From contig NZ_CP051204.2 in the NCBI RefSeq assembly GCF_012516375.2, forward strand, positions 7,254,001 to 7,318,000: a stretch of DNA of 64,000 bases. The letters run 5' to 3'. This DNA comes from Chitinophaga oryzae (GTDB lineage Bacteria; Bacteroidota; Bacteroidia; Chitinophagales; Chitinophagaceae). Of this stretch, positions 26,371-35,680 are shown piece after piece; position 1 is the stretch's first letter; every line of letters begins with the position of its first letter. Both the position numbers and the translations under genes were made by a program. Below the pieces are notes generated by a model that was given only the letters and a program-made list of their open reading frames with translations, did no database searches and was not told the DNA's origin.

Positions 26371-29300
26371 TTAAAAGTTAACATTCAGGCCAAAGGTGTA
26401 AGTCCGTGCGGCGGGGTAGTCGAAACGTCCTTCGCCGTTGTTGTTTTCCGGATCGAAGCTTTTCCATTTGGTGAAGGTGAGGAGGTTCTGCCCCTGTGCA
26501 AACACCTGTACGCCCTGGATGAATTTCAGATGCGACAACAACGCTTTCGGGAAATTGTACCCGATGCTCACATTTCTCAGGCGGAGATAGGAGGCGTCCT
26601 GAATGTCGCGGGAAGAGTAACCGCGCTTGGCGTCGAACCGTGGCAGGATGGCGTTGTCGCCGGGTTTCTTCCAGCGGTTGTACAACATGCGTACGGACTG
26701 GTTGCTGCTGGCAAATGCCGGGTTCTCGTTGTAATAATCTTCGTTGAGATAACGCATGGTTTTATCTGCAAAGGTGAACAGCGCATTCAGGTAAATCCCT
26801 TTATAGGTGATGCCGGTATTAAAACCACCGGTGAAAGGCGGGATATAGGTGCCGAATTCAGCGACGCTCAGGGCTGTTTCATTATAATCGCTGGTGGTCT
26901 TGCCGGTACGGTCATAATACAGCGGGTCGCCGGTCTGCGGATCTACGCCGGCCCATTTTGGCGCGTAGTGGGAGCCGTAAGGCAGGCCTACGCGTACAAT
27001 TTTTGAATCGCCCTGCGTGAACTCGCTGGCGCCGCCCAGGTCGGTGATCACGTTTTTATTGTAAGCGAAATTGAAGCCTACGTTCCAGGTGAAGTCTTTC
27101 CCGCGGATGATATCTGCCTGCACGTCCATTTCGATGCCGCGGTTGCGCATGGCGCCGGAGTTGAGGAACATGCTGCTGAAGCCGGAAGTGATGGACAGTG
27201 GTTGTTCGATGAACAGGTTGTTGGTGATTTTATTGTACACGTCAGTCACCACGCGGATACGGTTGTTCCAGATGCCCAGGTCGAAACCGATGTTCAGCTC
27301 TTTGGCGTATTCCCAGTCATAACCGGGGTTACCGGGTTGTGAGGGCACAATTGCCGGACGGCCTGCATACTGGTCAGTACCATAGGTACGGAAATAGGCG
27401 AAGGGCCCGAGCGTGGAAAACGGGTTGGCGGAAGTACCGTAGCTGGCGCGGAAGCGCAGGTTATCCACAAAGCTCACGTCTTTGAGGAAGTTCTCTTTTT
27501 TCACTTCCCACCCGATACCGAGGGAATAGAAACCGTGCCACCGGTTGGAGGGCGGCACGGTAGACGCACCATCATAGCGGAAGGAGGCGTTAAGGGTATA
27601 TTTCTCGTCGAAAGTATAACGGCCTACGGCGATGTAGGAAGCCAGCGCACTGCGGGTGCGGCTGCCGCCCACCACCGGCCCAAAGGGCGATCCGGGCGTA
27701 ATGGCCGCCGGTGTTGCCGGCAGGCGGCCGTCCAGGTCAAAACCGGTATAGTTGAAAGCGCGGTAGTTGTTTTTGGTGAATTCAAAATAACCGGACACTT
27801 CGAAGTCGTGGCGGTCAGCGATGTTTTTAGTGTATGTCAGGCCGGAAGTGGTCACCAGCGTAAAGTTGCGCGTGGAGCCTTCGCCGAAGCTGCCTTTCTC
27901 TCCGTTATCTACTTTGTAGCCGGAATAGGAATCGGGGTTCACCCACTTTTCTGTGGTAGTCTCCCGGAAATCGAGCCCCAGCCTGGTTTTCGCCACCAGC
28001 CCTTTGGCGATGGTAAAGTTCAGCGAGGTACCGATGATACTTTTCAGCTGGTTGTCTTTCGTGCTGGTATTGAGTAGTGCTTCCAGGGCGTTACTGCCTT
28101 CGCGCAGGTCATAAACGGGATATACATCGTCGTTCCAGTTGGTGACCAGCGTGCCGTCGGGCAGGTACGGATATTCGTAGGGCAGTGCGTAATATACGGC
28201 TGCCAGCGGGTTAGTGCCGCTGCTGGAAGCTTCTACCGGCAGATAGGAAGATTCGGAATAGGCGAGGCCGACGTTCACGTTACCGGTCAACCGGCCTGCG
28301 CTGAAGTCCACATTGTTCTTCAGGCTGTAACGTTTCAGGCCGGTGCCCAACGCGATCCCCTGCTGATCGAAATAGTTCACCGAGCTGTAGAAGCGGATAT
28401 TGTCATTGCCGCCGCTGGCGCTCAGCTGATGTTCCTGGAACTTACCGGTACGCAGGAATATTTTACGCCAGTCGGTGTTGGTATTACGCAGGCTGTCGAG
28501 GATGTGATCGGCCAGTCTTTTCTCTTCGGGGGTTTTAGTGGCGTAGTCCGGATTTTTGGGAGAGAACTCCCAGCCGGGGCCTACGTTGGAACCGGTTTCC
28601 AGCCCTATCTCTTCTTCATACTGCAGGTGTTCCACGGAGTTCATCATTTTGAACTTCGGGGTGGTCATATTGGAGAAGCCGTACTGTGATTTATAGGAAA
28701 ACGACAGTTTGCCTGCCTGTCCTTTTTTGGTGGTGATCACGATCACGCCGTTGGAGCCACGGGAGCCGTACAGCGCTTTTGCGGAGGCGTCTTTAAGCAC
28801 GGTCACGGAAGCAATGTCTTCGGGGTTGATGCCCTGAAACTGTCCCGCTTCGATGGGGATACCGTCCATAACGTAGAGCACGGAGGAGCTGCCGTTGATG
28901 GTGCCCACGCCGCGGACAGTGACGGTGGCCGCCGCTCCCGGCTGACCGGAGCCTGCGGATATCACCATACCTGGTACGCGGCCCTGTAATATCTGTTCAA
29001 AGCTGGCCATAGGCACCTGTGTGATCTTATCGCTGCCCACGATGCCTGCGGAGGCGGTGGATTTATCGCGGGCATAATTCGTATAACCGGTAACCGTTAC
29101 CGCGTTCAGTGTTTTCACATCTTCTTCGAGGGTGATGTTGATTTCGCGGCGGCCGTTGATATCCACCTGGCGGGTGGTATAGCCTACGAGGGAGAACTGC
29201 AACACGCGCACCTGGTCGGGAGCGGTAAGCGTGTAACTGCCGTCGGCAGCGGTAAGCGCGCCGGCGTTGGAGCCTACGGCCCTCACCGTAACGCCCGGCA

Positions 29301-29730
29301 GGGGAAGGTTGTCGATCCCCCTCACCTTTCCGCGGATGGTAATGTCTGCGGCCGGCCGGTGGGTGGCATCTGCGGCGTAGAGTACTACCAGCCCGTCTTC
29401 CCGTTGGGACCAGGCCAGGTTGGTGCCAGCCAGCGCCTGTGTCAGCACGGCATCCAGCGTGGCGCCTTTGGCGGAAACAGACACTTTGCTGTTTTCAGGC
29501 AGTGTTTTGTCATGAAAAACAAACCGGTAGGAAGTCTGATGTTCCAGTGTCTTCAGGAACTGTTTGATACTGGTTTCCCTCACCTGCAGGGTGATCGTTT
29601 CCTGTGCCAGGCATACCGCCTGCACCTGCAGACAGGTTAAAAAAAGTAAGATGGTCAATTTCATAGTGAGCAGCAGTTTGCCGGCGGGAACAGCCTTCCC
29701 TTTCCATTTCAGGAATACAAGTTTTACCAT
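26371..29730 (-). CDS. SusC/RagA-family TonB-dependent receptor with STN domain (locus 3, cyanophycin locus)
   Basis: The 1119-aa transporter has a signal segment (LTILLFLTCLQVQAVCLAQ) and an STN domain at about residues 45-100 (SIKQFLKTLEHQTSYRFVFH). A carboxypeptidase-D-like domain (VRGIDNLPLPGVTVRAVGSN) and the variant signature NAVTVTGYTNYARDKSTASA follow, then the plug (VLYVMDGIPIE, ALYGSRGSNGVIVITTKKG). The barrel ends YTFGLNVNF. Start ATG 29730 gives a basic N-terminus before the signal segment. The proposed role is uptake of cyanophycin fragments, with the STN domain reporting occupancy to the FecR at 29840. Specificity is inferred only from the neighbouring enzymes. Confidence 0.94.
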   Translation of the reverse strand: MVKLVFLKWKGKAVPAGKLLLTMKLTILLFLTCLQVQAVCLAQETITLQVRETSIKQFLKTLEHQTSYRFVFHDKTLPENSKVSVSAKGATLDAVLTQALAGTNLAWSQREDGLVVLYAADATHRPAADITIRGKVRGIDNLPLPGVTVRAVGSNAGALTAADGSYTLTAPDQVRVLQFSLVGYTTRQVDINGRREINITLEEDVKTLNAVTVTGYTNYARDKSTASAGIVGSDKITQVPMASFEQILQGRVPGMVISAGSGQPGAAATVTVRGVGTINGSSSVLYVMDGIPIEAGQFQGINPEDIASVTVLKDASAKALYGSRGSNGVIVITTKKGQAGKLSFSYKSQYGFSNMTTPKFKMMNSVEHLQYEEEIGLETGSNVGPGWEFSPKNPDYATKTPEEKRLADHILDSLRNTNTDWRKIFLRTGKFQEHQLSASGGNDNIRFYSSVNYFDQQGIALGTGLKRYSLKNNVDFSAGRLTGNVNVGLAYSESSYLPVEASSSGTNPLAAVYYALPYEYPYLPDGTLVTNWNDDVYPVYDLREGSNALEALLNTSTKDNQLKSIIGTSLNFTIAKGLVAKTRLGLDFRETTTEKWVNPDSYSGYKVDNGEKGSFGEGSTRNFTLVTTSGLTYTKNIADRHDFEVSGYFEFTKNNYRAFNYTGFDLDGRLPATPAAITPGSPFGPVVGGSRTRSALASYIAVGRYTFDEKYTLNASFRYDGASTVPPSNRWHGFYSLGIGWEVKKENFLKDVSFVDNLRFRASYGTSANPFSTLGPFAYFRTYGTDQYAGRPAIVPSQPGNPGYDWEYAKELNIGFDLGIWNNRIRVVTDVYNKITNNLFIEQPLSITSGFSSMFLNSGAMRNRGIEMDVQADIIRGKDFTWNVGFNFAYNKNVITDLGGASEFTQGDSKIVRVGLPYGSHYAPKWAGVDPQTGDPLYYDRTGKTTSDYNETALSVAEFGTYIPPFTGGFNTGITYKGIYLNALFTFADKTMRYLNEDYYNENPAFASSNQSVRMLYNRWKKPGDNAILPRFDAKRGYSSRDIQDASYLRLRNVSIGYNFPKALLSHLKFIQGVQVFAQGQNLLTFTKWKSFDPENNNGEGRFDYPAARTYTFGLNVNF

Positions 29731-29785
29731 ACCTTTGATGTTGGTTTAGTTAATGATCGTTCAGGACATTATCTGGCCTAATTCC

Positions 29786-29810
29786 GGGGAGGTGGTGCGA
29801 ACACCTCCCC
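29786..29810. other. hairpin in the FecR-SusC gap of locus 3
   Basis: A perfect 9-bp GC-rich stem (GGGGAGGTG with CACCTCCCC) and a 7-nt loop lie in the 109-bp gap. The minus strand has no T-run after it. It occupies the same place as the hairpins at 13141-13187 and 20684-20707. Confidence 0.45.
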
Positions 29811-29839
29811 TTCTTATTTTGGTTGTTACTGGTTGATAT

Positions 29840-30937
29840 TTATTTACTGATAATAATTGTGTCGTTTACCATTTTGAAATTGAAGGGATAGGACAGCTGC
29901 AGCGCGTCCAGTGCTTTTAGTACGGTTTCACTCTCAAACGTGCCGGAATAACGGTATTGTTTCACGGCATCGTCGGCAAAGGCGATCCGGATGCCATACC
30001 ACTTTTCCAGTTTCACCGCAATATCTTCCAGCGGTTCGTTCTCTATCTCCAGCCGGTTGCGTACCCACGCTATTTCCCGGGCTTTATGATTGACGGGGTC
30101 GGCATCCAGCGGCACTACCTTCAGTACGGGCGCAGCGGCGGTTTTGCCTGTTTCCGGCGTTGCCACCGTCAGTTTCTGGTTGGGCTGCAGCACTATCTTC
30201 CGCGCAGGTTCCTGCATACAGGTGATCTCTACTTTTCCGCGGAACAGGGCTGCTTCCATCGTGGGATGTCCCGTATAGGCGCTGACGTTAAACACGGTGC
30301 CCAGCACTTTGATATCGAACGCGCTGGTATGTACCAAAAAAGGTTTGCGGACATCCTGTGCCACATCAAAAAAGGCTTCGCCGGTCAGCGTCAGTTCCCG
30401 GTTTTCGCGGTTGAACCCTTCTGCCAGTTCTACGCGGCTGTTTTTTCGCAGCACGAGTGAGGAGCCATCGGGCAGCACCACCGATTTACGGGGCTCGTCG
30501 CCGGCGGTAATGATGGTGGCTGCGGCCATTTCAGTAACGGCAGGCGTGGTACGTGGCTGCCGGCTCAGGAAATACCCTCCGGCGGCAAGAAGCAACGCGC
30601 CGGCCACTACGGCGGCATAGCGCCCATACAGCCGGCGGGGGCCGGAAGACGGCAGCTCATCGGCAGGAACAGGTAAAGTCCCCTCCAGCGCCTGTTGCAG
30701 CCGCTCATATTGCGTCAGCCCATCCTGCAGCTGCTTCAGCTGTTCGGTACGCCCACCCTGGCGGGCAGACAACAACGCTACCAGCTGACGCGCCTCGGCC
30801 AATACGGCTGTTTTTTCGGGATGCTGCCGGGCCCATTCCGCCCAGAAAGCCATGTCCGCTTCATGTTCCTCCCGGCAATAACGCTGGAAAGATGCATCAC
30901 AGGCAAAATCGATTGCCTCGTAATCCTGGAAGTTCAT
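29840..30937 (-). CDS. FecR-family anti-sigma factor (locus 3)
   Basis: This 365-aa protein has a cytoplasmic part of about 108 residues and a membrane segment at about 109-125 (AAVVAGALLLAAGGYFL). The periplasmic FecR domain is at about 150-245 (SVVLPDGSSLVLRKNSRVEL, TGEAFFDVAQDVRKPFLVH, VLGTVFNVSAY). A DUF4974-type terminus follows (IENEPLEDIAVKLEKWYGIR). It should couple the SusC of this locus to the ECF sigma factor encoded 66 bp upstream. Confidence 0.92.
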   Translation of the reverse strand: MNFQDYEAIDFACDASFQRYCREEHEADMAFWAEWARQHPEKTAVLAEARQLVALLSARQGGRTEQLKQLQDGLTQYERLQQALEGTLPVPADELPSSGPRRLYGRYAAVVAGALLLAAGGYFLSRQPRTTPAVTEMAAATIITAGDEPRKSVVLPDGSSLVLRKNSRVELAEGFNRENRELTLTGEAFFDVAQDVRKPFLVHTSAFDIKVLGTVFNVSAYTGHPTMEAALFRGKVEITCMQEPARKIVLQPNQKLTVATPETGKTAAAPVLKVVPLDADPVNHKAREIAWVRNRLEIENEPLEDIAVKLEKWYGIRIAFADDAVKQYRYSGTFESETVLKALDALQLSYPFNFKMVNDTIIISK

Positions 30938-31003
30938 GCAGTTAACCCTTTTTTATACAGACGGCAGGAGCTGCCGTTTTTCCTAGACGAAAAGCATTTT
31001 TTT

Positions 31004-31558
31004 TCAGGAAAGTTTTTTCCGGAGGGTCCTGATGGCGTCATAAATGGTGTTGTAGGCCGTTTTCACGGTTTGGGAGGTCCGGGCGGCAATCTCTTCATAA
31101 CTGAGCCCTTCAAAGAATTTGAGGCGTACCAGCTCGATCTGCCGGGGCGTGAGGGATTTCATGGCTTCGCGCAGGCGTTGTTTTATCTCGTCGTCCTGCT
31201 GCACCCGGATGATGATCTCTTCATAGGACAATTCGTTTTCGGCCTCTTTGCTGGTCATCCGGCTGAGGGCATCGTGCATACGTGACTGATAGTCCAGCTG
31301 GTCGAGCAGCTGCCGTTTCAGGGCGGTAAACAGGTAGGCGGGCACGTTGGTCACCGGCCTCAGTTGGGCCTGTTTGCTCCACAGCTGCAGAAACAACTGG
31401 GTGATACAGTCTTTTACCAGCTCGTCGTTGCCGCATAGTTTCAGCCCAAAGCGCAACAGGTGGGGATAATGACTGTTATACAGCGCAAACAGTGCCTGTT
31501 TGTCGCCGCTTCGCAGTCGCTCCCATTGCAGGTCATGATGATCTTCTTCCGTTGACAT
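31004..31558 (-). CDS. ECF RNA polymerase sigma factor (locus 3)
   Basis: The 184-aa protein has region 2 at about residues 20-85 (LFALYNSHYPHLLRFGLKLC, VKDCITQLFLQLWSKQAQL). Region 4 is at about 130-182 (LTPRQIELVRLKFFEGLSYE, TSQTVKTAYNTIYDAIRTLR). It is the first gene of the six-gene leftward operon that ends with cyanophycinase and isoaspartyl peptidase. This makes substrate-induced expression of the whole pathway likely. Confidence 0.93.
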   Translation of the reverse strand: MSTEEDHHDLQWERLRSGDKQALFALYNSHYPHLLRFGLKLCGNDELVKDCITQLFLQLWSKQAQLRPVTNVPAYLFTALKRQLLDQLDYQSRMHDALSRMTSKEAENELSYEEIIIRVQQDDEIKQRLREAMKSLTPRQIELVRLKFFEGLSYEEIAARTSQTVKTAYNTIYDAIRTLRKKLS

Positions 31559-31594
31559 GGGCTGGTTTTAAGAATATAATGCCGGGTAAGCGGC

Positions 31595-31603
31595 CAAATT
31601 ATA
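31595..31603 (-). promoter_or_regulatory. candidate promoter of the locus 3 sigma factor
   Basis: The minus strand reads TATAATTTG, one base longer than the TAnnTTTG consensus, 36 bp upstream of the ATG at 31558. No matching -33 was found. The rest of 31604-31826 shows no gene or clear signal. Confidence 0.3.
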
Positions 31604-31826
31604 TTTTTTTATCGGCATTTGCCAGCCCGCCCGGGGATAACAGGATAAACAGGCCGCCCTGGAAAAAGCGCCCCTTTCTGCTTGGCACAGTGTACAACGT
31701 ATCAGATAGCTGTGCCCTCTTTCATAGGCAAGTCATCCAAAAAAATTTTAGCGCTGCCTGTTGCAGACACCTTCATGCTTATAAGGGACATGAAACAACC
31801 ATATCCCCCAAAAACAACGGGCAACA

Positions 31827-31861
31827 AAAAAATCCGGCTGGTATGAACAGCCGGATTTTTT
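31827..31861 (-). terminator. intrinsic terminator of the PH-domain gene
   Basis: A perfect 14-bp stem (AAAAAATCCGGCTG and its complement) with a 7-nt loop lies 20 bp past the stop at 31882. The minus strand ends in TTTTTT. Confidence 0.85.
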
Positions 31862-31881
31862 ATCAGGAGATGATTTACTTT

Positions 31882-32262
31882 TTATCCTAACACATGATGT
31901 GCCAGTACTTTCTGTACTTCGTACACGTTCACCGATTTATTGAATGTCTTTACGATACTGGGCGTAGCCTCGCTGCTCACCCAGATCTTCAGCTCGGCAT
32001 CGAGGTCAAAGGTACCGGCTGTTTCCACGCTGAACCTGCTGATGCTCTTATAGGACACGCTCTTATATTCCGTCTTGCTGCCGGTAATACCTTGTTTATC
32101 TACCAGGATCAACCGCTTATTCGTAAAAATAAATGTGTCCCGGATCAGCTTAAACCCCAATTCAATCACTTCCGTGTCAGTGAGTAATTTGCCATAGTCC
32201 TTTACCAGGTCCTGTTGGCTGACGGTCCCTGCATTGCCCAGCAGTGCTGAAAAAAATCCCAT
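31882..32262 (-). CDS. bacterial PH-domain (YvbH-like) protein
   Basis: This 126-aa soluble protein fits the bacterial pleckstrin-homology family: FKLIRDTFIFTNKRLILVDK is the characteristic strand-turn segment. It is followed by VSYKSISRFSVETAG and a C-terminal helix (NVYEVQKVLAHHVLG). No signal peptide or membrane segment is present. Members are widespread cytoplasmic proteins of unknown role. It stands alone, divergent from the PKD/CHU_C gene and ended by its own terminator. Confidence 0.82.
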   Translation of the reverse strand: MGFFSALLGNAGTVSQQDLVKDYGKLLTDTEVIELGFKLIRDTFIFTNKRLILVDKQGITGSKTEYKSVSYKSISRFSVETAGTFDLDAELKIWVSSEATPSIVKTFNKSVNVYEVQKVLAHHVLG

Positions 32263-32358
32263 AGGTAATAATTTTCGGGCAAGATATAAAAAAGATGCAT
32301 CACAGAAAGAAAAGTGACGATACTTATCATGTAACCCAACAACGATGGTGCTATGTCA

Positions 32359-32389
32359 TTGAAAAGAACCAGCCATTTCTCTAATTTTG
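32359..32389 (+). promoter_or_regulatory. Bacteroidota-type promoter of the PKD/CHU_C gene
   Basis: TTG at 32359-32361 and TAATTTTG at 32382-32389 are separated by 20 bp, an excellent match to the -33/-7 consensus. Transcription would start near 32395, about 20 nt before the ATG at 32417, which supports that start over a codon at 32387. Confidence 0.62.
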
Positions 32390-32416
32390 CCGGCATACCG
32401 ACAATACCCGTACCAG

Positions 32417-35400
32417 ATGAAAGTTCCACCATTGCGTTGCTTACCCCTGTTCACACTGCTGCTGTTACTCTGTTGCCGCAGTTATTCACAGGACAAACTA
32501 TATGTAGTTAATGGCTATGAACTGGGTTATGTGAATATGGGAGACTACTCCTATAAGAAGCTGGCCACCATACCGGCAACATTCACCGATCTTGCTATTA
32601 CGCCCGACGGAAAATTTTACGCAGTATACGGGGGATCGCTCTACGAAGTAAACCCTGCCACCGGCAGCAGCAGCACTGTGACCGTCACTCCTTCCTTTGG
32701 CGTTGGCAATTCCCTCGTCAGCGACAGAAACGGAGACCTGTACGTAGCAGGCAACGGCAACATGCTGTATAGAATCAACATGAAAACCCGCACTACCTCT
32801 TTTATAGGAAATATGATCGCTTCCCCCGGCGGTGATCTGTGTTTCAGTGACGGTAAACTGTACATGGTCACGAGTGGCAATACGCTGGTAGAGATCACCC
32901 TGTCGGCCGACAGGAACAGGATCATTTCCCAACGGCTGGTAGGACCGCTGAACGTGCGGGGCAGCGTATTTAGTATCGGTACGAACCAATACGGCATTTG
33001 TTACCTGATCAGCACCGCAAAAGAGCTGGCGCTGATAGACCTGGAAGATGCTACCACCTACGTGATCAGTAATTCGATAAAAGGCAGCATGCGGGATGTA
33101 TGGGGCATTGCCATGGAAGGAGAAGGCGGAAACGACAGAGACATTGAAGTATGCGGCAACGGTATTGATGATGATCATAACGGCCGGACCGATGGAGAAG
33201 ACATGGCATGCCGGCTGAGGCGCGGCACCTGCGATTCCGACAGCAGGGAAATTTTCCGCGAAGATTTCGGAACAGGGACCGGGTTCGGCGCACCTTTACC
33301 CGGCCTGGGCAATGGCGCTTACCAGTTCTCCACTACCGCTCCGCTGCAGGACGGCTATTATACCGTGGTCAGCAACCCGCAGCTGGCACAGGGAGCTCCA
33401 ACCTGGAAGCAGATGACTGACCACAGCGGCAAACCCGGTGGCCGTATGATGGTTATCAACGGCTCTTTTCTCCCGGGAGAATTTTACCGGAAGAAAATTA
33501 CCGGCCTTTGCGGCGGACTGCAATATGCGCTCTCCGTCAGCGCCTGCTCCGTTATTTCCCCGCTCGTGTCATGCGGCGCCAACACCACGCCGGTTCCTTC
33601 CCGTATCCGGTTTCGCATAGAGGATGAAAACGGTCATATTCTCGGACAACTCTCAGAAAGGTATATCGCGGCAGACCCTGACCCTAAAGGCAAATGGAAA
33701 GAATATGGAATGATCTTCACCCTGCCGGAGAATGTACAGAACATACAGATAGTGCTGCTGAACGACGCTCCCGGCGGGTGCGGTAATGACCTCGCTGTGG
33801 ACGACATCCTGCTAAGCACCTGTAAACCGGTACTCCCGGTGAAAATCAACGGCAATAACAGTCCTGCTGCCACCTGCACCGGCGGCACGGTGTCCTTTAC
33901 AGCCGACCGCACCGGCATCTCCCTGAGCAACCCGGTGTTTGCCTGGCAGAAACTGGACGAAACAGACGGACAATGGAAAGATATCCCCAATGCCCGGGGA
34001 GAGGTATTTATACTGAGCAGTTTCAAGGCTACCGATGCCGGGCAATACAGGGTGCAGCTTAAAGAAGGGAGTGCCGCCCCCTGTGCTAAAGAAGCCGTTT
34101 CCGCGGCAGCCGTGCTCCGGCTGAAAGACCCTCCGGTGGTGACGGCAGCCGGCGCTATCAAAGTATGCAACGGCGAACCCCTGAAAATGCAGGCTTCAAC
34201 TGCGGCCACCCCTTCAACGGTCACCTGGCAGGGACCCGATGGCAACAGCTACAACGGGCTGAACGCACAGATCACGGGTAGCGCCACCACACAACATACG
34301 GGCGACTATGTGCTCACCGCTCAGTTTTCGGATGGTTGCACCACCACCGCAAAAACGCAGGTTACCGTGCAGGAAAGAAGCCGCTTCGATTTCACCGTAC
34401 CGGATGCGGCGGTATGTGTTGGCCTGCCGGTAAAAGTACAGGCTTCCGGCGCCGGCGTTATCAACGCTTATCAGTGGAGCGCCGCCAATGGCACTATCGC
34501 CGGCAATAATACCGCTGCGCCCGAAATAACCTTTACTACCGGTGGCAAACAGACCGTGACCCTGAAAGTCACCGGTGACTGCATATCGAAAGAACCCGTT
34601 AGCCATGAAGTGTCCATCCTGGAAGAAAAAAACATTGGTTTTACCCTCGCCCCCGAGGTATGTATGGGCACCCCCGTACAAGTCAGGGCCGACAACAGCG
34701 TACAGGCAGATACCTACAGCTGGACCACAGGCAACGGCGCCATTACCGGCGGCACCACCGCTTCTCCCGAAATCACCTGGCACCAGGCGGGTATACAAAC
34801 AGTTACCCTGAAGAGCACAGGCTACTGTATCGCAGCACAACCCGTCAGTCATACCATCAACGTCCTTGCTGCCACAGACCCGGGAGAGATCACCTTCAAC
34901 GATGGCGTATGCCCGGGTGAACCGCTGGAGGTCGAAGTAAAAAATTACACAGGCAGCGCTATCCGGTGGCAGATCGCAGGACAACCCGACATACAGGGCA
35001 CACAAAATAAACTGGCCGTCACCTGGAACAGGTCAGGCGCGTACCCCGTGAAATACGCCATCGACGGCGCTTGTGGCGTAGTGGAAGTTACAGCCCCCAA
35101 CCAGCCATCGTGAGGGCGTTACCGACTGTAGCACTGGGCAGGGACACCCTCATCTGCCGTGGGATACAGTTCATGCTCCGGCCCCGTTACAGTACCGACG
35201 CCATAGCCTTTAGCTGGCAGGACGGTCCCTTCACCGCGGCAGCGGGGCTGCCGGTGAGCACATCAGGCAATTATAAAGTCACCGTGAAAAATGAATGGGG
35301 TTGTAAAGCCTCCGACGATATCCGCATCACCGAAAAATACTGTGGCTGCGACGTGTACCTGCCTACCGCTTTCTCTCCCAATGGAGACGGGAAGAATGAC

Positions 35401-35628
35401 GTTTTCAGGCCGGTGGTCTACTGCGTCACCAAAAGGTTCCTCTTCCAGGTGTATAACAGATGGGGACAACTGATCTTTAGCACCACCAATCCCCGTGAAG
35501 GCTGGAACGGCGTGCTGCCGGGAGGTGGCGTCGCAGCGACAGCCGGTTACCTGTGGACCATCGAATACGAAAGCTTCGAATTCCCGGACGTCATCCGAAA
35601 AACGGGAACGGTGACCGTTATTAAATAA
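32417..35628 (+). pseudogene. secreted PKD-repeat protein with CHU_C (T9SS type B) sorting domain, frameshifted
   Basis: From ATG 32417 the first frame runs 898 codons to a TGA at 35111-35113. It covers a signal peptide (LFTLLLLLCCRSYSQ), a beta-propeller-like region (about residues 20-240), a D-rich cell-surface linker (CGNGIDDDHNGRTDGED), a lectin-like domain, Ig/PKD-type domains and two similar tandem PKD-like units (about 665-735 and 740-815). The rest continues in another frame to 35628 and encodes the gliding-motility/CHU_C module (YLPTAFSPNGDGKNDVF, VYNRWGQLIFST). One extra C in the CCCCC run at 35094-35098 would join the frames into a 1070-aa protein. Without it the secretion and anchoring signal is lost. 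It is a real deletion, a sequencing error in a homopolymer or, less likely, -1 slippage. Confidence 0.85.
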
Positions 35629-35630
35629 TA

Positions 35631-35671
35631 AAAGCCGCCGGCATCGCTATACCAGTAATACCGGCGGCTTT
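35631..35671 (+). terminator. terminator between convergent genes
   Basis: AAAGCCGCCGG at 35631-35641 pairs perfectly with CCGGCGGCTTT at 35661-35671. It begins 2 bp past the stop of the CHU_C frame and lies 9 bp before the stop of the convergent NmrA-like gene, so it may serve both. Confidence 0.75.
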
Positions 35672-35680
35672 GGCCCGGCA

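Noticed and set aside
35071..35628. Separate 185-aa CHU_C gene starting at a TTG
   Set aside because: It has no promoter or signal peptide and is exactly the missing end of the preceding frame, so it is treated as one frameshifted gene.
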